Source: Candidatus Dormiibacterota bacterium
Lineage (GTDB): Bacteria; Chloroflexota; Dormibacteria; Aeolococcales; Bog-877
Reading direction: 5' to 3'
DNA: 37,706 bases
NCBI GenBank assembly: GCA_013044295.1
Contig: JABEUU010000088.1
Coordinates: forward strand, 1-37,706
The translations under genes were made by a program, and so were the position numbers. The notes below the pieces were generated by a model, which saw only the letters and a list, made by a program, of their open reading frames with translations, had not been told where the DNA came from and made no database searches. Shown one piece after another: positions 32,537 through 37,706 of this stretch. Numbering within the stretch: the stretch's first letter is position 1; every line of letters starts with the position of its first letter.

Positions 32537-32781
32537 CTATGCCGTCTGACTCGGACCGTTGGCTCCCTGGCAGGCTGGCCAGTGGACGCAGCGCGAACGG
32601 TTGGCCGGCAGCAGGCTGCCCGCCGCGACCAGGCGAGCCCGGGCCGACAGGGCCGGGTCGGCGCTACCAAAGGGGTGATCAACTGGCCCAGCTCGGTTAG
32701 CTCAATGATCTCGCCAGCCTTGACCCGCTCGAGATAGCGGCTGGCGTACTGACGCAGCTCTCGTACCGCGATCCTGTCCAC
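32537..32781 (-). pseudogene. Frameshifted VapB/Phd-type antitoxin
   Basis: GTG 32781 opens an antitoxin of the Phd/YefM-VapB type (DRIAVRELRQYASRYLERVKAGEIIELTELGQLITPLVAP), with the usual DNA-binding and dimerisation start. After about residue 42 the reading frame turns into Arg/Pro-rich sequence. Another frame continues a normal antitoxin tail (ARARLVAAGSLLPANR) and stops at TAG 32537, immediately before the ATG of the vapC frame. A single indel thus separates the halves. The frame actually open ends at 32533. The N-terminal repressor part might still be made. Confidence 0.65.
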
Positions 32782-32910
32782 TTGGCGAGTGTGGCAGTCG
32801 GGGTGCTACGACCCCGCCGGCGGTAGCGGCCAGGTGAGGTGCCCCCGGGCCCGGTGCACCATATGAGGGTGGAATTGCTCAGTCGGCAGAGTTTGGCACT
32901 TCGATAGACA

Positions 32911-32927
32911 CTAAGGCGCAACCTTAG
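32911..32927. promoter_or_regulatory. Inverted repeat upstream of the peptidase gene
   Basis: CTAAGG-CGCAA-CCTTAG is a perfect 6-bp dyad with a 5-nt spacer, centred about 57 nt before the GTG of the prolyl oligopeptidase. It could be an operator or a leader hairpin. No clear -10/-35 was assigned. Confidence 0.35.
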
Positions 32928-32975
32928 GCAGGCTCGGATGCCGCCCAGTACCAACCCGCCAACCAGGGAGAGCGC

Positions 32976-35048
32976 GTGTTCGAAACACCGGTCACCATCG
33001 CCGAAGACCAAGTAGATCTTCATCACGGGGAGCTTGTCGAAGACCCCTACCGTTGGTTGGAGGCGACCGATGATCCCAGGACCAGGGCCTGGATCGAGGC
33101 CCAGAACCGAGCCACCCTGTCGTATTTGGAGGCCATTCCGTCGCGGGAGGCTATTCGCGCCCGCCTGACGGACCTCTGGAACTACCCTAGGTCGGACGTG
33201 CCCCGCCAGAGGGGCGGGCGCTGGTTCCAGTCCCGGAACGCCGGGCTTCAGAACCAACCGGTGCTCTACGTCATGGATCGGCCAGACGAGGCTGGCCGGG
33301 TCCTGGTTGATCCCAACCAGCTGTCGGCGGCGGGTACGGTCGCCCTGACCGGGGCCGAGGTCAGCCGGGATGGCCGTCTCCTGGTCTACGCCACCAGCGC
33401 GGCTGGCTCGGACTGGCTCAGCTGGAGGGTGCGCGACGTGGACTCGGGAGAGGACCTGTCCGACCGGATCGAATGGTCGAAGTTCTGCACCGCGTCCTGG
33501 CTGCGAGACGGTACCGGGTTCACCTACTCAGCCCTCGATCCGCCAGCCGCCGGTGACGAGTATCTGGCCCAGAGCCGAACCCCCAGAGTCCAGCTCCACC
33601 ACGTGGGAACGCCGCAGGAGCACGACCAGCTCCTCTACTCAGCGGCCGACCGGCCGGACTGGATGCCTCACGCCACTGTCACCGAGGACGGGCGCTATGT
33701 GGTGATCGAAATCTCCCGGGGGACCTTCCCCGAGAGCAGGATCGAGGTTATTGACTTGGAGCAGGGGACCGTCGCTCCCAGCTTGTTGGTGGCGGACTTC
33801 ACCTGTGCCGCCACGGTGGCCACCAACATCGGCTCTCGGTTCTACCTGGTCACCGACTACCTGGCGGAGCGCCAGCGGCTGGTGGCGGTGGAGCTGGGTC
33901 AGGCTGAGCGCAGCGGCTGGCAGGAGGTGATCCCCGAAACCGACGCCACCCTTCTCAGCGTCGACCACTTTGGTGGCAGGCTGGTCTGCCACTACCTGCG
34001 GGATGCCCGTTCACAGCTGGTGGTGCACCACATCGACGGCCGGCGAGTGGGCGAGATCTCGCTGCCGGGGATGGTCACGGTGACCGGCCTCAGTGGGAGT
34101 AGGGACAGCCAGGTCATGCACTTCTCGGTGAGCAGCTTCACCGAGTCGACTTCGATCTGGTCGCATGACCTGGAGAGCGGTGAGACCGTCTTGGTGCAGG
34201 GGCCCCAGGCCCGCATTGATCCCGACCTGACCCTGACCGAGCAGGTCTATGTGTCATCGGAGGATGGCACCAGGATCCCGGTGTTCCTGACCCACCGGCG
34301 TGACCTGACCAAAAATGGAGAGGTTCCGGTCCTGCTCTACGGCTACGGCGGGTTCAACATCCCCCTGACGCCTGCCTTCTCCGCCGCGGAGCGGGTGTGG
34401 GTGGAGCGCGGAGGGCTGCTGGCGGTGGCCAACCTCCGCGGTGGAGGGGAGTTCGGCCGCAACTGGCACGACGCCGGCCGGCTGGCCAACAAGCAGAACG
34501 TCTTCGACGACTTCTGCGCCTGCGCGAGGTGGCTCGCCAGCTCAGGGTGGTCGCGGGCTGGGCGCATCGCCATCGATGGTCGCTCCAACGGAGGACTGTT
34601 GGTCGGAGCCTGTCTCACCCAGCATCCCGAGCTGTTCGGGGCGGCGGTGCCGGAGGTTGGCGTGCTGGACATGCTGCGCTTCCATAAGTTCACCATTGGA
34701 TGGGCGTGGACCAGCGACTTCGGCGACCCCCAGGACCCCATCCAGTACCGCTGGCTGCGCAGCTACTCGCCCCTGCACAATGTGCGCTTCGGGGTCAGCT
34801 ATCCGGCGACCATGGTCATGACCGGTGACCACGACGACCGGGTGATGCCTGGCCACTCCTTCAAGTTCGCGGCGACCCTGCAGGCTGCCCAGGCCGGCGC
34901 GGAGCCGATCTTGATCCGGGTTGAGACGTCGGCCGGCCATGGTATGGGCAAGCCAACTGCGAAGCTGATCGCCGAGCGCACCGATTTCCTGGCCTTCCTG
35001 GAACGGGCCCTCGGTGGTCGAGACGGCCAGGAGGGGGCGTCGGGATAG
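32976..35048 (+). CDS. Prolyl oligopeptidase (S9A) family serine peptidase
   Basis: A 690-residue S9A-type peptidase with a beta-propeller (about residues 80-400) and a C-terminal alpha/beta-hydrolase domain. The N-terminus (DPYRWLEATDDPRTRAWIEAQN) is diagnostic of this family. Catalytic Ser537 lies in DGRSNGGLLVG, the Asp in TGDHDDRVMPGHS and the His in SAGHGMGKPT. YGYGGF, LANLRGGGEFGRNWHDAG-like segments (VANLRGGGEFGRNW) and DFGDPQDPIQYRWLRSYSP are present. It would cut short peptides after proline in the cytoplasm, as there is no signal peptide. GTG 32976 has AGGGAG 5 nt upstream. The stop lies inside a strong hairpin at 35039-35067. Confidence 0.95.
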   Translation: MFETPVTIAEDQVDLHHGELVEDPYRWLEATDDPRTRAWIEAQNRATLSYLEAIPSREAIRARLTDLWNYPRSDVPRQRGGRWFQSRNAGLQNQPVLYVMDRPDEAGRVLVDPNQLSAAGTVALTGAEVSRDGRLLVYATSAAGSDWLSWRVRDVDSGEDLSDRIEWSKFCTASWLRDGTGFTYSALDPPAAGDEYLAQSRTPRVQLHHVGTPQEHDQLLYSAADRPDWMPHATVTEDGRYVVIEISRGTFPESRIEVIDLEQGTVAPSLLVADFTCAATVATNIGSRFYLVTDYLAERQRLVAVELGQAERSGWQEVIPETDATLLSVDHFGGRLVCHYLRDARSQLVVHHIDGRRVGEISLPGMVTVTGLSGSRDSQVMHFSVSSFTESTSIWSHDLESGETVLVQGPQARIDPDLTLTEQVYVSSEDGTRIPVFLTHRRDLTKNGEVPVLLYGYGGFNIPLTPAFSAAERVWVERGGLLAVANLRGGGEFGRNWHDAGRLANKQNVFDDFCACARWLASSGWSRAGRIAIDGRSNGGLLVGACLTQHPELFGAAVPEVGVLDMLRFHKFTIGWAWTSDFGDPQDPIQYRWLRSYSPLHNVRFGVSYPATMVMTGDHDDRVMPGHSFKFAATLQAAQAGAEPILIRVETSAGHGMGKPTAKLIAERTDFLAFLERALGGRDGQEGASG

Positions 35049-35067
35049 GCGATTGGCCTATCCCGAC
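35039..35067 (+). terminator. 12-bp hairpin overlapping the peptidase stop
   Basis: GTCGGGATAGGC (35039-35050), a 5-nt loop and GCCTATCCCGAC (35056-35067) form a perfect 12-bp stem that includes the TAG stop. No T-run follows, so it is a GC-type hairpin terminator or a 3'-end stabiliser. It is the strongest small hairpin noted in the window. Confidence 0.6.
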
Positions 35068-35232
35068 GGAACTGGGCTGGGAGATCCCTGGCCAGCCGGC
35101 GGCGACCGCCGGTGTCCCCTGATGGCCGGCTTTGGGCTTGCCAGGGCGGTGACGGCCGATCGGCGGGCATGCGGCTGGCCGCCTACGATCCCTCGGCGCC
35201 AGCCGGGCGCACCTGCCTCCAGCGCGCGTTCA

Positions 35233-35261
35233 TTGACCATGTGTCGCTTCCTGCATACAAT
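35233..35261 (+). promoter_or_regulatory. Sigma-70-type promoter of the GntR gene
   Basis: TTGACC (35233-35238), a 17-bp spacer and TACAAT (35256-35261) give five of six matches at both hexamers with ideal spacing. Transcription would start near 35268, only about 6 nt before the ATG at 35274, so the mRNA is nearly leaderless. Confidence 0.65.
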
Positions 35262-35263
35262 GC
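35253..35263. promoter_or_regulatory. Possible GntR auto-operator
   Basis: GCAT-ACA-ATGC is an 11-bp palindrome covering the -10 box. GntR/FCD regulators bind short dyads of this size, so autorepression is plausible. Only one copy was noticed. Confidence 0.35.
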
Positions 35264-35273
35264 GCAAACAGTC

Positions 35274-36035
35274 ATGGATCCCACCGACTCGGACCTCGCG
35301 GCCGTCGCGGCGATTGACAGTCGCAGCCTGGGGGACGAGGTTGCCGACCGCCTGCGCGAGGCAATCGTGACCGGGGCACTGAGCCCGGGCCAGCGCCTCC
35401 GAGAGGCTGAGCTGTCAGCCACCATGAAAGTGAGCCGCAGCCCGATTCGAGATGCACTCAGCCGGCTCGGCTCCGAGAGGCTCCTCACCCTCCGCCCCCG
35501 TCACGGGGCCGTGGTTGCCTCCATCGCTCTTCGGGACATTGAGGAGGTCTACAGCCTCCGTGTCACCCTTGAGGGGCTAGCCGTTCGCCTGGCCATCGAA
35601 CGCGCCACAGCAGGGGATCTTGCGGCCATGAGAGAAGTGGCCGCCCGTGGACCGGTCGGCAGCACCGTTCACAGCGAGTACCAGTACGCGGAACTGGACA
35701 TAACTTTCCACGACCTGATCTATCGCGCCGCCCGGCATGAGCGTCTCTACGACTCCTGGGTGCTCCTGCGGCCACACATACTGCGGTTTCTGGTCTGGCG
35801 CAACATGGCCAACCCAGACTTCCAGTACATCTACGGCAGCGAGCACGAGCAATTGGTCGAGACCTTGGCCGAGGGAGACCTGGACCGAGCCCAAGAGATG
35901 ATTGCCCACCACCTGGAGGGAGCCTACCAGCGGCTTGCCGATGCTTATCGTCACCAGGAGAACCCGGCCCCAGCCCACCGGGGCACCGAGCGGGTGGCTC
36001 CTAGCTCAACTGCACGAGCCGGGCTCAGTTCGTGA
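35274..36035 (+). CDS. GntR-family regulator with FCD domain
   Basis: A 253-residue FadR/FCD-type GntR regulator. The winged helix spans about residues 17-80 (LGDEVADRLREAIVTGALSPGQRLRE, then VSRSPIRDALSRLGSERLL). The all-helical FCD ligand domain follows (DIEEVYSLRVTLEGLAVRLA, DITFHDLIYRAARHERL, then EHEQLVETLAEGDLDRAQEMIAHHL), with the Asp/His metal-site positions of this class visible. The start ATG 35274 is fixed by the promoter just upstream; the longer frame from 35112 would start before the transcript. It precedes the enolase-superfamily gene in the same direction, so a carboxylic-acid or amino-acid derivative is a likely ligand. Confidence 0.9.
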   Translation: MDPTDSDLAAVAAIDSRSLGDEVADRLREAIVTGALSPGQRLREAELSATMKVSRSPIRDALSRLGSERLLTLRPRHGAVVASIALRDIEEVYSLRVTLEGLAVRLAIERATAGDLAAMREVAARGPVGSTVHSEYQYAELDITFHDLIYRAARHERLYDSWVLLRPHILRFLVWRNMANPDFQYIYGSEHEQLVETLAEGDLDRAQEMIAHHLEGAYQRLADAYRHQENPAPAHRGTERVAPSSTARAGLSS

Positions 36036-36292
36036 AGAGAAGAGCCGGAATTGGGTTCCCGCGAGCCTCGAATCCGCACGACTTCACGGGCGTGCGAGTG
36101 AGCCGAGCCCTTCGGGACCAATGAGCGTCGGCCAAATTCCCCTGGCTCTTCCCTAATCGGCGGACTACCTTGAGCTGGGGCGCCGCCAGGCTCGACCGCC
36201 GACTCCGGTAACACGTCTTGGAGGGTTGCGAACTTGGGAGCTTATCGCTGGCGGGTTGTGCGCGGGGTCCAAGTGGACCCCAGAGGCGGGGC

Positions 36293-37423
36293 TTGGATAG
36301 TGCTTTGACCGGGCTTGCTGTGGCCCGCGTCGATGTGTTCGGCTACACGCTCTCGTACGCGCACGGGGACTACGTGATGTCTTCAAGGCGGGTGGTCTCG
36401 AGCCTTCCCAGTACGATCGTGCGGGTCCAGACTCGCGACGGGCACCTGGGTTACGGAGAGACCTGCCCGCTCGGCCCAACCTACCTCCCAGCGTTCGCGG
36501 AGGGGGCGCGGGCCGCCCTGGCGCAGCTGGCTCCAGGGCTTCTGGGGACCGATGCGACCAATCTCGCCGCTGTGTGGGCCCGGATGGAGGGGTCGCTGCG
36601 CGGGCACCTATATGCAAAGAGTGCCGTGGACATTGCCTGCTGGGACATTCTCGGCAAGGCGACGGGCTGCTCGGTGGCGACGCTGCTGGGCGGCGTGCTG
36701 CAGTCGGATCTGCCCCTCTATGTGGCCGTGCCAATGGCCGAGCCCGAAGTGATGGCCGACTTCGTGCTGCGCCAGCGTGAACTCGGGATCCACCGCTTTC
36801 AATTGAAGTTGGGGGGAGCGCCGGAGCTTGACGCCCTACGGGCTTCGACGATCGCGGCAGCCACCTCTGCCGAGGACGCCATCATCGCCGATGCGAACGG
36901 GGGGTGGCGACGGCAGGACGCGATCATCGCGCTGCGCCAACTGGAGGGTTTGGAGAGGATTCTCCTGGAGCAGCCTTGTCCCACCCTTGCGGAGTGTTTG
37001 GCGATCCGCCACCTCACCACCTTGCCGATGGTCCTTGACGAGGTGATTGTGGACCTCGGGGCGCTCACCAGGGCGGCGTCCCTGGACGCGATGGACCACA
37101 TCAATCTGAAGCTCGGCAGGGTCGGTGGTCTGAGCCAGGCTCGACTCCTGCGTGATGCCGCCGTGGAGCTTGGGATTCGGCTCACCGTCGAGGACACCTG
37201 GGGTGGGGATCTGACCACGGCGGCGGTCAGCCAGCTGGCGGCGGGGGTTCCGCCGGACTCTCTCTTCGCCGCGTCCTACATGAACGATTGGACCAACGAG
37301 CACATCGCGGGTTACCAGCCGCGCTCCGCAAACGGAAGGGGCCGGGTCGCCTCGGCACCTGGGCTGGGAGTTGAGATCGACGAGGAGATGCTGGGATCTC
37401 CCTTGTTCACAGTGGCCCTGTGA
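36293..37423 (+). CDS. Enolase-superfamily (mandelate racemase/muconate lactonizing) enzyme
   Basis: A roughly 376-residue enolase-superfamily enzyme of the muconate-lactonizing subgroup. The N-terminal capping domain (VARVDVFGYTLSYAHGDYVMS) leads into the barrel. Barrel motifs are RFQLKLGG (general-base Lys, with Gln where many relatives have the first Lys of KxK), IIADANGGW, LLEQPC and MVLDE (Mg ligands Asp, Glu, Asp), and INLKLGRVGG (second Lys). VEDTWGGDLTTAAVSQLA follows. The FQLK form and the DTWGGD stretch resemble cis-3-hydroxyproline dehydratase and proline-betaine epimerase-type members. The start is uncertain: TTG 36293 (GAGG 6 nt upstream), TTG 36305 or GTG 36320. It is downstream of a GntR/FCD gene that may control it. 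Confidence 0.88.
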   Translation: MDSALTGLAVARVDVFGYTLSYAHGDYVMSSRRVVSSLPSTIVRVQTRDGHLGYGETCPLGPTYLPAFAEGARAALAQLAPGLLGTDATNLAAVWARMEGSLRGHLYAKSAVDIACWDILGKATGCSVATLLGGVLQSDLPLYVAVPMAEPEVMADFVLRQRELGIHRFQLKLGGAPELDALRASTIAAATSAEDAIIADANGGWRRQDAIIALRQLEGLERILLEQPCPTLAECLAIRHLTTLPMVLDEVIVDLGALTRAASLDAMDHINLKLGRVGGLSQARLLRDAAVELGIRLTVEDTWGGDLTTAAVSQLAAGVPPDSLFAASYMNDWTNEHIAGYQPRSANGRGRVASAPGLGVEIDEEMLGSPLFTVAL

Positions 37424-37462
37424 GGAGCCCTGGCTTGGGCGGAGGCCTGTGAGTGGCCGTCG

Positions 37463-37706
37463 TTGAATGCCGACGCCACCGCCCAGGGGCTTAGCTTGAC
37501 AGTCGCCAACGGCAGGGAGCTGGTGCGCGTCGGGGAGATGGTCAAGGCTGCCACCAGGGAACAGGCGCCTCAAATCCATCCCGACAACCCCTGGCTCATC
37601 GGCCCCACGATCGCCTTGCTTTCGGGGGCCCCGAGCGTGCCCCATGCGGATCTGCGCAACGCGGTCGTGGTCTCAACTGAGGGTTTGGATTGGCGCCGGC
37701 CTGACA
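37463..37706 (+). CDS. Partial gene running off the window end
   Basis: An open frame from TTG 37463 to the end of the window (81 codons, no stop), with strongly GC-rich third positions, the signature of coding DNA here. The reading includes LVRVGEMVKAATREQAPQIHPDNPWLIGPTIALLS, which I do not recognise. The true start is uncertain; in-frame codons upstream stay open to the stop of the enolase-superfamily gene 40 nt earlier, and that spacing suggests one operon. The 3' end is missing. Confidence 0.45.
   Translation, partial: MNADATAQGLSLTVANGRELVRVGEMVKAATREQAPQIHPDNPWLIGPTIALLSGAPSVPHADLRNAVVVSTEGLDWRRPD

Noticed and set aside
36836-37645. A 269-codon minus-strand open frame at the right end
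   Set aside because: Antisense to the enolase-superfamily gene and to the partial plus-strand frame, which has coding-type third positions.
1-37706. CRISPR array, insertion sequence or prophage
   Set aside because: No regularly spaced repeats, transposase or integrase motifs, terminal repeats or phage structural genes were seen.

Overview
The window is about 37.7 kb of high-GC DNA from a free-living, probably soil-dwelling bacterium. Two deazaflavin (F420)-type DUF385 proteins, a DUF6069-like membrane protein, frequent GTG/TTG starts and -10 boxes lying exactly 6 nt before GTG starts all point to Actinomycetota or a neighbouring terrestrial lineage such as Chloroflexota/Dormibacterota. No rRNA or tRNA is present, so the phylum is an inference. 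There is no phage, transposase or CRISPR array.

Layout. 1-6.5 kb: recQ, two small membrane proteins, a remnant of a PQQ-type sugar dehydrogenase, an F420-type oxidoreductase and an unrecognised 352-residue helical protein. 6.6-8.0 kb: an amidase pseudogene with two in-frame TGA stops and two frameshifts. 8.8-11.4 kb: a second F420-type protein, an MFS exporter and a small single-span protein. 12.0-22.7 kb: the most interesting part, an amino-acid/amine catabolic locus. It holds an APC permease, a cytosolic CE4 deacetylase and a peroxidase-related protein. A five-gene minus-strand operon follows (cupin, unusual SDR, class IV aminotransferase, AhpD-like protein, FluG-type amidohydrolase), divergent from a plus-strand set (Lrp/AsnC regulator, class II glutamine amidotransferase, glutamine-synthetase-like ligase, Dabb protein). 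23.1-25.3 kb: an epimerase-like protein and a small two-span protein. 25.4-32.0 kb: a 1061-residue Asp-box propeller protein and a membrane GGDEF-EAL protein. 32.1-32.8 kb: a decayed VapBC toxin-antitoxin pair. 33.0-37.7 kb: a prolyl oligopeptidase, a GntR/FCD regulator, an enolase-superfamily enzyme and the start of a further gene.

How the genes may work together. In the central locus the permease could import an amino acid or amine and the aminotransferase could deaminate it. The GS-like ligase could gamma-glutamylate an amine, the SDR, cupin and AhpD-like proteins could act on the product, and the class II amidotransferase and/or the amidohydrolase could remove glutamate or an acyl group. 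The amidohydrolase and GS-like ligase are the two halves that are fused in fungal FluG and plant NodGS proteins. Here they are separate genes on opposite strands, joined by one divergent promoter next to the Lrp gene, with a 17-bp inverted repeat between the two -10 boxes. The substrate cannot be read from sequence.

Gaps of 0.3-0.9 kb without recognisable genes are common, and three loci (sugar dehydrogenase, amidase, vapBC) are decayed, so parts of this region look like eroding accessory DNA.
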